A DNA stretch of 64,000 bases. Source: Paracidovorax anthurii. Its GTDB lineage: Bacteria; Pseudomonadota; Gammaproteobacteria; Burkholderiales; Burkholderiaceae_C. The notes below the pieces were generated by a model. The model saw only the letters and a list, made by a program, of their open reading frames with translations, had not been told where the DNA came from and searched no databases. The position numbers and the translations under genes were made by a program. The stretch is taken from the NCBI RefSeq assembly GCF_003269065.1, contig NZ_QLTA01000017.1:21729-85728 (forward strand), in the 5' to 3' direction. Below, one piece after another: positions 21,158 to 29,339 of this stretch (its first letter is position 1; the number at the start of each line of letters is the position of its first letter).

Positions 21158-22053
21158 TTCTGCAGCCTCGGGTTGAGCACATCGCGCAGTTGGTCGCCCA
21201 CGAGATTGATCGCGACGATGGTGGCCAGCAGCGCCAGGCCGGGAAAGAAGCTGATCCAGTACTCGTTGGACAGCAGGTACTGGTAGCCGTTGGAGATCAG
21301 CAGGCCCAGCGATGGCTCGGTGATCGGCACGCCCAGGCCCAGGAACGACAGCGTGGCCTCCAGCGTGATGGCGCGCGCCACCTGCAGCGCGCCGATCACG
21401 AGCAGCGGCGGCAGGCAGTTGGGCAGGATGTGGCCGGTGAGGATGCGCCAGGGCGGAATGCCCTGCCCGCGCGCCGCCTCCACGTACTCGCGCCGCGCCT
21501 CCACCAGCGCCTGGCCGCGCGCGGTGCGCGCGTAGTAGGCCCATTCGAGCAGCACCAGCGTAAGCACCACGTTGCCGATGCCCTTGCCCATGTACGCCAG
21601 GATCATGAGCGCCATGAGGATGGTGGGGAACGACAGCAACAGGTCCACCAGCCGCATCAGCAAGGCATCCACCCGGCCGCCGGCATAGGCCGCCACGAGC
21701 CCGACGAGCGTGCCCAGCACGGCCGCGACCACGGCGGAGCCCACGCCCACCAGCAGGCTGATGCGCAGCCCGTAGAGGATGGCCGAGTACAGGTCGCGTC
21801 CCTGGCCGTCGGTGCCGAGCCAGTAGGTGTGCGTGCCCTCGCCGTTGAGCGATCCGGGCTTGAGGCGCGCATCCAGCACGTCCAGTTGCGTCAGGTCATA
21901 GGGGTTCTGCGGCGTGATCCACGGCGCGCACAGGGCCGCCAGCGCGAGCAGCACGAGCACGGCCAGGCCGGCCAGCGCCACGCGCGACTGCAAAAAGTCT
22001 GCCCCCACGCGCCACCACAGCGAGCGCTCGTCGAAAGTGCGGGCCGCGCTCAT
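21154..22053 (-). CDS. peptide-type ABC transporter permease (OppC-like)
   Basis: 299-aa inner-membrane permease with about six segments. Typical OppC start (short cytoplasmic helix then LAGLAVLVLLALAALCAPW), the substrate-side HTYWLGTDGQGRDLYS motif, and the ATPase-coupling EAA loop EYVEAARGQGIPPWRI. Four-bp ATGA overlaps at both ends show tight translational coupling. Confidence 0.94.
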   Translation of the reverse strand: MSAARTFDERSLWWRVGADFLQSRVALAGLAVLVLLALAALCAPWITPQNPYDLTQLDVLDARLKPGSLNGEGTHTYWLGTDGQGRDLYSAILYGLRISLLVGVGSAVVAAVLGTLVGLVAAYAGGRVDALLMRLVDLLLSFPTILMALMILAYMGKGIGNVVLTLVLLEWAYYARTARGQALVEARREYVEAARGQGIPPWRILTGHILPNCLPPLLVIGALQVARAITLEATLSFLGLGVPITEPSLGLLISNGYQYLLSNEYWISFFPGLALLATIVAINLVGDQLRDVLNPRLQK

Positions 22054-23024
22054 CGGGCGGCCTCCAGGCGCACGCGCGGGTCGAGCAGCCGGTAGGCCAG
22101 GTCCACCAGCAGGTTCAACACCACGAAGATCAGCACCACCACCATCAGGTAGGCCACCACCACGGGGCGGTCCAGCGCGTTGATGCTGTCCAGGATCAGC
22201 TTGCCCGCACCCGGCCAGGCGAAGATCGACTCGGTCACCACGGCATAGGCGATGGTCGATCCCAGTTCCAGCCCCAGCACCGTGACCAGGGGAATCATGG
22301 TGTTGCGGAGCACGTGCATGAGCACCACGCGCAGCGGCGACAGGCCCTTGGCCCGAGCGAACTTCACGAAATCCTGCGGCAGCACCTCGCGCACGCCGGC
22401 GCGGGTGAGGCGCAGCACCAGCGAAATCTTGAACAGCGCCAGATTGAACGCGGGCAGCAGCAGGTGGTGCCAGCCGTCCAGCGTGAGCCAGGACCATTGC
22501 ACGCCCAGCCACTCGCGCGTGGCGCCGCGCCCGCTGGCCGGCATCCAGCCCAGCTGCACGCTGAACACCATGATCAGCATGAGCGCGACCCAGAAGGCCG
22601 GCAGGGAAAAGCCCACGATGCTGACAGACATGAGCAGCTTCGAGGCGGGATGGTCCGGCTTCATCCCGGCGAACAGGCCCAGCGGCACGCCCAGCAGCAC
22701 GGCCATCAGCAAGGCGGCCACGGCCAGCTCCAGCGTGGCGGGCAGCCGGCCCAGAATCAGGCGCACCGCGTCTTCCTGGTAGACGAAGCTCTTGCCCAGA
22801 TGCCCCTGCAGCGCGCCTTCCACGAAGGCGACGTACTGCTGCCACAGCGGCTTGTCGAGGCCCAGCCGGGCGATCGCCGCGAGGCGCTCCTGCTGGTTCA
22901 TGTCGTCGCCGATCAGGATGTCCACCGGGTTGCCGATGGAATGCAGGCCCACGAAGACGATCACCGTCATCGCGGCCACGACCAGCGCCGCCTGGGCCAG
23001 CCGGCGCAGCAGCCAACCCGTCAT
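22050..23024 (-). CDS. peptide-type ABC transporter permease (OppB-like)
   Basis: 324-aa inner-membrane permease. Starts with LLRRLAQAALVVAAMTVIVF, contains DILIGDDMNQQERLAAI, the LPATLELAV region and the coupling loop DFVKFARAKGLSPLRV. About six membrane segments. Partner of the OppC-like permease; 4-bp overlaps with both neighbours. Confidence 0.94.
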   Translation of the reverse strand: MTGWLLRRLAQAALVVAAMTVIVFVGLHSIGNPVDILIGDDMNQQERLAAIARLGLDKPLWQQYVAFVEGALQGHLGKSFVYQEDAVRLILGRLPATLELAVAALLMAVLLGVPLGLFAGMKPDHPASKLLMSVSIVGFSLPAFWVALMLIMVFSVQLGWMPASGRGATREWLGVQWSWLTLDGWHHLLLPAFNLALFKISLVLRLTRAGVREVLPQDFVKFARAKGLSPLRVVLMHVLRNTMIPLVTVLGLELGSTIAYAVVTESIFAWPGAGKLILDSINALDRPVVVAYLMVVVLIFVVLNLLVDLAYRLLDPRVRLEAAR

Positions 23025-24547
23025 GAAGCCACCCGCTCGGCAGGCGGATCGGCGGCCGGGCTGGCGGCCACGTCCTCGTAGGCGGGGAACTCCGCGGCCA
23101 CCCATTCGGTGCCGTCCAGCTCCGGCTCGCTGAAGCGGCCCATCGCCGCATAGTGGTGCCCGACGTCCTCGGCCAGCAGTTGAGCGGCCAGGCCGCGTGC
23201 CAGGCGCTGCGCGCCATCGGTGATCTGGGGAATGTCCCCCGCGCCGGCACCGTGCGACAGCGCGGCGGCATAGTTGAAGCAGTGCACGCGCTCCAGGCCG
23301 GGCAGCGCGCCCGGCACCTTCGGCTGGAACTCGAAGAGAGGGCCCAGATCGGGCGACTCGGCCAGCTCCAGGTCGTCCTCGCCCGGCACCGGCGCGAACC
23401 GATCCCGCCAGACGCGCACATGCGGCGCGAGGCGGGCGAATTCGGGGCGCTGCGCCCAGTCGGTGCGAAAGCCCGTGCAGAAAATCACGAAGTCGGCCGC
23501 AAGCGGCCCCTTGCCCGTCTCCAGGCGCAAAGCGCCATCGCTGCGCACGCTGGCCGAGGCCACCGGGGTCTGCAGGTGGAAATGCGCGTTGGCGTGGCGC
23601 GAGACGCGCAGCGTGCTGCCATGGGGCGGCGGCACCTGCTGCACGTTGATGTAGTGGCGAAAGCGCCATTTCCACTCGTCGGGCAAGGCATGGAAGCCCT
23701 GGGACATGCCGGGGTTGCCGGCGCCCTTGCCCTTGTTCACGCGCGGCAGGTCGCCGCGGCGGATCAGCAGATCGGCCCGCGCCGCTCCCGCCTCCAGCGC
23801 CGTGGCTGCGGCATCCATGGCCGATGCGCCGCCGCCGATGACGGCCACGCGCAAGCCCCGCAGCGACTCGCCCGCCCATGCATGGGAGGAATGCGCCCAG
23901 CGGTCGCGGGGCAGTTGCGAGGCCCAGTCCGGCACCCAGGGGCCGCCCAGCCCGTCGCGCCCGGTGGCCAGCACCACATGGCGGGCGAGCACCTCGTACG
24001 GAGCACCGCCGCCCGCCTCGTCCACGAGGCCCAGCTGCACCAGGCCGTCGGCCCGCGGCAGCACGTCGCGCACGTGCTGCCGGTTGCGCACGTCCAGGCC
24101 CAGCACCTGCCGGTACCAGCGCAGATAGTCCATCCACTGCAGGCGCGGAATCTTGTCCAGCGCCTCCCAGGCCGCCCCGCCGAACTGCGCCTCGAACCAG
24201 GCGCGGAAGGTGAGCGCCGGCAGGCCCAGCGCCGGCCCCGTCAGCTCCTTGGGCGAGCGCAGGGTCTCCATGCGCGCCGTGGTCGCCCATGGCCCTTCGA
24301 AGCCCGCCGGAGAACGGTCGAAGATCCGCACCTGCACGCCCAGGTGCGTGAGCGACGCGGCCAGCGTGAGCCCGGCCATGCCACCGCCCACGATGGCGAC
24401 GTCCAGCACGGCCGCGCCGTCCTGGGTGCGCTCGGGCACCCAGCGCCTCGCCGGCTGGCACAGCCACTGCAGGTCCTGCCGCAGCCGGGCTTCCAGGGCC
24501 GGCAGGCCGGCTCCGGGGATCAGCGGGGAAACGGGAGTGGGATTCAT
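23021..24547 (-). CDS. FAD/NAD(P)-binding oxidoreductase, flavin monooxygenase-like
   Basis: 508-aa soluble flavoprotein. FAD-binding GGGMAGLTLAASL near residue 54 and a second dinucleotide-binding GGGASAMDAAATAL near residue 240 give the two-Rossmann layout of class B flavin monooxygenases and related lysine/ornithine hydroxylases; FCTGFRTDW fits the conserved ATG-like motif region. First structural gene of the operon, start overlapping the LysR stop by 4 bp. Probably oxygenates the imported compound or a breakdown product. No luciferase-type monooxygenase, common in related clusters, is present. Confidence 0.8.
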   Translation of the reverse strand: MNPTPVSPLIPGAGLPALEARLRQDLQWLCQPARRWVPERTQDGAAVLDVAIVGGGMAGLTLAASLTHLGVQVRIFDRSPAGFEGPWATTARMETLRSPKELTGPALGLPALTFRAWFEAQFGGAAWEALDKIPRLQWMDYLRWYRQVLGLDVRNRQHVRDVLPRADGLVQLGLVDEAGGGAPYEVLARHVVLATGRDGLGGPWVPDWASQLPRDRWAHSSHAWAGESLRGLRVAVIGGGASAMDAAATALEAGAARADLLIRRGDLPRVNKGKGAGNPGMSQGFHALPDEWKWRFRHYINVQQVPPPHGSTLRVSRHANAHFHLQTPVASASVRSDGALRLETGKGPLAADFVIFCTGFRTDWAQRPEFARLAPHVRVWRDRFAPVPGEDDLELAESPDLGPLFEFQPKVPGALPGLERVHCFNYAAALSHGAGAGDIPQITDGAQRLARGLAAQLLAEDVGHHYAAMGRFSEPELDGTEWVAAEFPAYEDVAASPAADPPAERVAS

Positions 24548-25554
24548 CGGGAGACCTTTCGAGCGGCCCTGGCGGGCTGCTCCTCATGGGGGGTGCGGGC
24601 TTGCAGCAGCTGCGCGTGCGCGCCCACGTCGTGTTGCACGAAACCGGGCACGGCGCGCGCGGCCTCCAGCAGCGCATCGGCCACGGCGGTCACGTGCGCC
24701 GTCGGCGGGCGCGCCTGCGGCACCACCACGCCGAAGAAAAAAGGGATGTGCACGTCCAGCGGCCGCACCGCCAGGCCATCGTCCGGCGCGGCCCGCGCCG
24801 TCAACGGCTCCAGCACGGCCACGCCCAGGCCGGCACGCACCAGGGCCTGGGCATTGATGGAGGCATTGGTTTCGATCAGCGCCTCGCGGGCGCCGCCCTC
24901 GCCCGCAGCACCCGCAGGCAGGCCCGCATCGAGGCGCTGGCGCAGCCGGTACGGGTTGCTCATCGTGATCAGCCGGCGCTCGGCCAGTGCGGCCATGGGC
25001 ACCACGGCATGCCGCGCCAATGGGTCTCCGGCCGGCAACACCGCCACGCACGGCACCTCGCCGATCCAGAGCACCTGCAGGCCCCGGTGTTCCAGCGGCA
25101 GGCTGCTGGCGCCGAGCTGCACGGTGCCGGACACCACGGCATGCACCACCTGCTCGGGCGATGCCGATCGCAGCCGCAGCGCGCCCGCGCCGAACCGGGC
25201 CTCGACCCCGCCCAGCGCCTGTGGCAGCAGGCCGACGGCCAGCGCCGAGGTGGCGGCCAGCACCAGCGGCGCGACGCCCCCGCCCCGGGCGATTTCCGCC
25301 GCGCGCTCATGGATGTGGCGCAGCCCGCCCAGGGCCCGCTCCACGTCGTCGTAGAGAAGAAAGCCCTGCTCCGTCGGGGTGACGCGCGGGCCGTTGCGCT
25401 CGAACAGGGCATAGCCGATCTCGGCCTCCAGCTCCTGCACCAGGCGCGTGATGGCAGGCTGCGAGCGCGACAGAAGGCGCGCCGCCGCCGTCACGCTGCC
25501 CGCCGACATGACGGCGGCAAACGCTTCAAGCTGCCGTATTTCCATGGAATTCAT
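24544..25554 (-). CDS. LysR-family regulator, promoter-proximal gene of the ABC operon
   Basis: 336-aa LysR regulator: winged HTH at residues ~5-65 (QLEAFAAVMSAGSVTAAARLL, SQPAITRLVQELE) and a periplasmic-binding-protein-like effector domain. Unusually it is the first gene of the same operon it presumably controls, with a 4-bp overlap to the flavoenzyme, so activation would be autoregulatory. Starts at 25554 and 25545 are both possible. The 159-bp gap to the divergent gene at 25714 must hold the promoter; I see no clear operator. Confidence 0.88.
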   Translation of the reverse strand: MNSMEIRQLEAFAAVMSAGSVTAAARLLSRSQPAITRLVQELEAEIGYALFERNGPRVTPTEQGFLLYDDVERALGGLRHIHERAAEIARGGGVAPLVLAATSALAVGLLPQALGGVEARFGAGALRLRSASPEQVVHAVVSGTVQLGASSLPLEHRGLQVLWIGEVPCVAVLPAGDPLARHAVVPMAALAERRLITMSNPYRLRQRLDAGLPAGAAGEGGAREALIETNASINAQALVRAGLGVAVLEPLTARAAPDDGLAVRPLDVHIPFFFGVVVPQARPPTAHVTAVADALLEAARAVPGFVQHDVGAHAQLLQARTPHEEQPARAARKVSR

Positions 25555-25713
25555 TCATTCGCATAACGCATCATGCAACCGTAAGAATCCATTTCACAAA
25601 TAATAAAACCGCATTTGTACATACCCCTCCGGGCAGCCCTGCTTTGACCTCGCACAGGAAAGAGCGGCATGGCAGGCGTGGGCGCCACCCCGCCGTCCTA
25701 CACTCGGCGACCC

Positions 25714-26304
25714 ATGCCACACACCCTTGCCGCGCCTGCGCACAGCGAACTCGTCATCAAGAAAAGCCGCTTCATCGGCTGCGTGCAGCCGATGTCCGAC
25801 CGGGCATCCGCCCAGGCCGTGGTGGATGCCCTGTGGAAGCAGCACCCTGGCGCGGCCCACGTCTGCTGGGCGCTGCTGGCGGGCGGCCAGTCGGCGGCCG
25901 TGGATGACGGCGAGCCCGGCGGCACGGCCGGGCGCCCGATGCTCGACGTGCTGCGCCACCAGGACCTGGAGGGCGTGCTGGCCACGGTCGTGCGCTATTT
26001 CGGCGGTGTCAAGCTGGGCGCGGGCGGGCTGGTGCGCGCCTACACGGACACCATCGCCCAGGCGCTCCTGAAGGCCGACAAGGTGACCCTGCAGCGCATG
26101 GCCACGCTGCAGTGCGAGGTGCCGTATGCCCTGGAGGGCCTGCTGCGCCGCCACATCGAAGCCGCGGGCGCGGAGCTGCTGCAGGTGCGGCACGGCTCGC
26201 AGGTCCACCTGCAGATGCGCCTGCCGCAGGCGCAGGCCGAGGCGTTCAGGGAGCAGGTCAGCGAGGCGGGCCAGGGGCGCATCGGGTGGTCGGCCGCCGC
26301 CTGA
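25714..26304 (+). CDS. yigZ: YigZ/IMPACT family protein
   Basis: 196-aa protein of the IMPACT/YigZ family, implicated in translation or stress regulation but of unsettled biochemical role. Diagnostic motifs: KKSRFIGCVQP near the start, DDGEPGGTAGRPML, and VRYFGGVKLGAGGLVRAY. C-terminal ferredoxin-like UPF0029 domain. ATG 25714 selected; the upstream in-frame ATG adds non-homologous residues. The stop codon overlaps an IS5-type terminal repeat relic. Confidence 0.92.
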   Translation: MPHTLAAPAHSELVIKKSRFIGCVQPMSDRASAQAVVDALWKQHPGAAHVCWALLAGGQSAAVDDGEPGGTAGRPMLDVLRHQDLEGVLATVVRYFGGVKLGAGGLVRAYTDTIAQALLKADKVTLQRMATLQCEVPYALEGLLRRHIEAAGAELLQVRHGSQVHLQMRLPQAQAEAFREQVSEAGQGRIGWSAAA

Positions 26305-26320
26305 GAACGCGTTCACGATC
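26304..26320 (+). repeat. solitary IS5-type terminal repeat relic
   Basis: AGAACGCGTTCACGATC, differing by one base from the terminal repeat of the MITE at 40187 and by two from that of the IS at 63683. Begins at the last base of the yigZ stop codon. An 8-bp-stem hairpin (26338-26358) follows without a T-run. Confidence 0.5.
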
Positions 26321-26422
26321 CAAGCACGATCCTTTTCGCGCAGGCACAAGGCCTGCGCACCTACACGCGCCGCCCGCACCGCCCACGACACTCGGGGCTT
26401 TCATGCAACGAAGGGAGGTGCC

Positions 26423-27835
26423 ATGGGCGAATCGCTCGATGTCGTCATCATCGGGGGCGGGTCCGCGGGCCTGGCGGCGCTGCGCGAAGTGCGCAAGCGC
26501 ACCGACCGCTACCTGCTCGTCAACGACGGCCCCTGGGGCACCACCTGCGCCCGCGTGGGCTGCATGCCCTCCAAGATGCTCATCGAGGCGGCCAACGCCT
26601 TCCATGCCCGGCACAAGCTCCAGGCCTTCGGCATCCACGGTGGCGACCAGCTCACCGCCGAGCTTCCCGCCGTGCTGGCGCGCGTGCGGAAGCTGCGCGA
26701 CGAATTCGTGGCCGGCACGCTGAAATCGACCGACGGGGATGCGCGCGCCATCTCGGGCCGCGGGCGCCTGCTGGACGCGCACCGTGTGGACGTGGGCGGA
26801 AAGGTGCACCGCGCGCGCAGCATCATCATCGCCACGGGCTCCCGCCCCCGGGTCCCGGAGCCCTGGCTGGCCTTCGACGACCGCATCCTCACCACCGACA
26901 CGCTGTTCGAGCAGCCCACGCTCGGCCCCCGCATGGCCGTGGTCGGCCTGGGGCCGCTGGGCGTGGAGATGGCCCAGGCGCTCTCGCGGCTCGGGATTGA
27001 GGTCACGGCATTCGGCACGCGGGAGACCGTTGCCGGCCTGACCGATCCGGAGGTCAACGCCGCCTTGCGGGAACGGCTCGAAGGCGAATTCACGGTCCAC
27101 GTCGGCGGCGACGTCGAACTGCGCGAAGTGGCCGGTGGCATCGAGGTCGACAACGGCACCGCCACCGTCGTGGTGGACCAGGTGCTGGCCGCCATGGGCC
27201 GCCAGCCGAACATGGAGCATCTGGGGCTCGACACCCTGGGCGTGGATCTGGACGACACAGGCCTGCCGCCGATCGACCCGCGCTCGCTGCAGGTGGGCGA
27301 CCTGCCTGTCTTCGTGGCGGGTGATGCCGATGGCGACCGCCCGTTGCTGCACGAGGCCGCGGACGAAGGCCACATCGCCGGACTGAACGCGCTGGCGCGC
27401 AAGCCGCGCGGGTTCCAGAGGCGCACGCGCCTCTCCATCGTCTTCAGCCAGCCGAATGCCGCCGTGATCGGCCACCGCCATGCGGCGCTGAAAGACCAGG
27501 AGGTGGTGACCGGCCACGTGGACTTCGCACGCCAGGGCCGCGCCCGCGTGGCGCAGTGCGACCACGGGCGGCTGCACGTATATGCCGGGCGCGACACCGG
27601 CCGGCTGCTGGGCGCCGAGCTGTGCGCGCCCTCGGGCGAGCACATGGCCCACCTGCTGGCCCTGGCCGTCGATCGCGAACTGACCGTGCAGGACCTGCTG
27701 CGCATGCCCTTCTACCACCCGGTGCTGGAGGAAGGCCTGCGGACCGCGCTGCGGGACGCCGCCGCGCAGCTGCCGCGCACCAGCGACTCCGACCTTTCCG
27801 CATGCAGCGCCTACGGGGCGAGCGCCCTGGACTGA
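26423..27835 (+). CDS. dihydrolipoyl dehydrogenase-like flavin disulfide reductase
   Basis: 470-aa class I pyridine nucleotide-disulfide oxidoreductase. FAD site IIGGGSAGLAAL, redox-active disulfide CARVGCMPSK at residues ~44-49, NAD(P) site VVGLGPLGVEMAQAL, second FAD motif FVAGDADGDRPLLHEAADEG, and the C-terminal His-Glu-type FYHPVLEEGL. Not in a 2-oxoacid dehydrogenase operon, so its partner disulfide is unknown; mercuric reductase and lipoamide dehydrogenase relatives are both possible. GGAGGT precedes ATG 26423. Confidence 0.88.
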   Translation: MGESLDVVIIGGGSAGLAALREVRKRTDRYLLVNDGPWGTTCARVGCMPSKMLIEAANAFHARHKLQAFGIHGGDQLTAELPAVLARVRKLRDEFVAGTLKSTDGDARAISGRGRLLDAHRVDVGGKVHRARSIIIATGSRPRVPEPWLAFDDRILTTDTLFEQPTLGPRMAVVGLGPLGVEMAQALSRLGIEVTAFGTRETVAGLTDPEVNAALRERLEGEFTVHVGGDVELREVAGGIEVDNGTATVVVDQVLAAMGRQPNMEHLGLDTLGVDLDDTGLPPIDPRSLQVGDLPVFVAGDADGDRPLLHEAADEGHIAGLNALARKPRGFQRRTRLSIVFSQPNAAVIGHRHAALKDQEVVTGHVDFARQGRARVAQCDHGRLHVYAGRDTGRLLGAELCAPSGEHMAHLLALAVDRELTVQDLLRMPFYHPVLEEGLRTALRDAAAQLPRTSDSDLSACSAYGASALD

Positions 27836-27843
27836 AATAGTCC

Positions 27844-27870
27844 TCAAGCTCTCCGCCGGCGTGCCGATAG
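27844..27870 (+). promoter_or_regulatory. candidate sigma-28 (FliA) promoter
   Basis: TCAAGCTC, an 11-bp spacer, then GCCGATAG: the exact spacing and nearly the consensus of flagellar sigma-28 promoters (-35 TAAAGTTT or TCAAG-type, -10 GCCGATAA). It starts 54 bp before a YjfB motility gene, which fits a flagellar-regulon gene. Confidence 0.7.
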
Positions 27871-27924
27871 AGCAGGTACTTTTGCCATCGGCCTGCCGCG
27901 CGGAGGCCACACCAGGAGCCCCCC

Positions 27925-28128
27925 ATGGATGTCAGCCTCTCCCAGTCCGTCGTCAACACCGCAACGGCCCTGGCCAGCCAGAAGACCTCGGACGCCGTGA
28001 ACATCACCGTGCTCAAGAAGGCGATCGACATCCAGAAAACATCGGCCGCCCAACTGCTGGAGGCGCTGCCCCAGCCCCAGCTCGCCACCTCGGGCAGCCT
28101 GGGCACCCAGGTCAATACCTTCGCCTGA
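27925..28128 (+). CDS. YjfB family putative motility protein
   Basis: 67-aa helical protein resembling the YjfB_motility family: MDVSLSQSVVNTATALASQK, then VNITVLKKAIDIQKTSAAQLLEAL split by a few residues, and a Gly/Pro/Ser tail. No signal peptide. AGGAG precedes the ATG. The sigma-28-like promoter upstream supports the motility link; mechanism unknown. Stands alone, away from any flagellar operon in this window. Confidence 0.8.
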   Translation: MDVSLSQSVVNTATALASQKTSDAVNITVLKKAIDIQKTSAAQLLEALPQPQLATSGSLGTQVNTFA

Positions 28129-28176
28129 CCGCCTGACCGGCGGCGGGCCCTCCCGCCGCCCCCCGTCCTGCGCCGC

Positions 28177-29319
28177 CTAGCGGATGCGCGCCGGCGACAG
28201 CCCCGCCACGTCCACGCCCTGCCGCTCCAGGGCAGCATCGGGCGGCTCGCGCAGCAGCAGCCCCCGCGCCAGCAGCGAGGCGCCGGCGGCGCTCTGGATG
28301 CCATAGCCGCCCTGTCCCGCGAGCCAGAAAAAGCCCTCGACGTGGTTGTCCCAGCCGATGACCATGTCGCCATCCGCCACGAAGGACCGCAGCCCCGCCC
28401 AGGTGTGCGAGGGCCGCCGGATCTGGAAGGTGGTCATCTGCTCGATGTTCCAGATGCCCGTGGCCACGTCCAGCTCCTCCGGCACCACGTCGTGCGGATG
28501 CGTGGGGTCGGCGTTGGCCGGCGAGCCCAGCAGTTGCCCGGCATCGGGCTTGAAGTAGAAGCTTTCATCGATCCCCACCACCGCCGGCCAGCGCGCCGCA
28601 TCCATGCCGGGCGGCACGGGGAAGGTGAAGGCGGTGCGCCGCCGGGGCTCCAGGCCGATGGCGGGCACGCCGGCCATGGCGGCCACCGCATCGGCCCAGG
28701 CGCCCGCGGCATTGACGATGGCGCCGGCGTGCAGCACCTCGCCCGAGGCGAGGCCGACGCGCCAGCCCCCCGCCTCCCGTGCGATGGAGCTCACCCCGGC
28801 CTCCGTGCGCAGCTGGCCGCCGCGCTGGCGCATGCCCCGCAGGTAGCCCTGGTGGAGCGCATGGACGTCGATGTCGGCGGCCCCCGGCTCGCTCATGCCG
28901 CAGGCCACGGCCTCGGGGCGCAGGCAGGGCAGCCACTCCAGCAGCCGTTCGCGGGACACCTTCTCCACGTTCGGAGAGTGCGCCAGGGCCTGCGCGTAGG
29001 CCTCCTCCAGCAGATCCAGCTGGTCGGGCCCGGCCACGTACACCACGCCGCGCGGCGAGAGCAGCGGCTCGTCGCCGCAGAAGCCGGCGGGCGGCTGCTC
29101 GTAGAACGCCCGGCTGGCGCGCGTCAGCGCCTGGATGTTGGGCGTGCCGTAGGTCTCCATGTAGAGCGCGGCGGAGCGGCCGGTGGTGTGGTAGCCCGGC
29201 TGCGACTCGCGCTCCAGCACCAGCACGCCCGGGCCGGACGCCGCATGCGCGAGCTGCCAGCCGATGGAGGCGCCCGCGATGCCGGCGCCGATGACGAGAA
29301 AGTCCACGGAATCGCCCAT
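28177..29319 (-). CDS. FAD-dependent amino-acid oxidase/dehydrogenase (DAO family)
   Basis: 380-aa flavoenzyme of the DAO fold. FAD motif VIGAGIAGASIGWQLA near residue 9, YHTTGRSAALY, and the C-terminal FFWLAGQGGYGIQSAAGASLLA loop typical of amine-oxidising members. No membrane segment. 20 bp after the amidase gene in the dsdA operon, so a D-amino acid or an N-substituted amino acid is a plausible substrate, but this is context inference. Confidence 0.83.
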   Translation of the reverse strand: MGDSVDFLVIGAGIAGASIGWQLAHAASGPGVLVLERESQPGYHTTGRSAALYMETYGTPNIQALTRASRAFYEQPPAGFCGDEPLLSPRGVVYVAGPDQLDLLEEAYAQALAHSPNVEKVSRERLLEWLPCLRPEAVACGMSEPGAADIDVHALHQGYLRGMRQRGGQLRTEAGVSSIAREAGGWRVGLASGEVLHAGAIVNAAGAWADAVAAMAGVPAIGLEPRRRTAFTFPVPPGMDAARWPAVVGIDESFYFKPDAGQLLGSPANADPTHPHDVVPEELDVATGIWNIEQMTTFQIRRPSHTWAGLRSFVADGDMVIGWDNHVEGFFWLAGQGGYGIQSAAGASLLARGLLLREPPDAALERQGVDVAGLSPARIR

Positions 29320-29339
29320 GCCCTGTGCCCTTTCTTCCG

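Noticed and set aside
26338..26358. Terminator after yigZ
   Set aside because: Perfect 8-bp hairpin but no T-run on either strand; left as a hairpin only.
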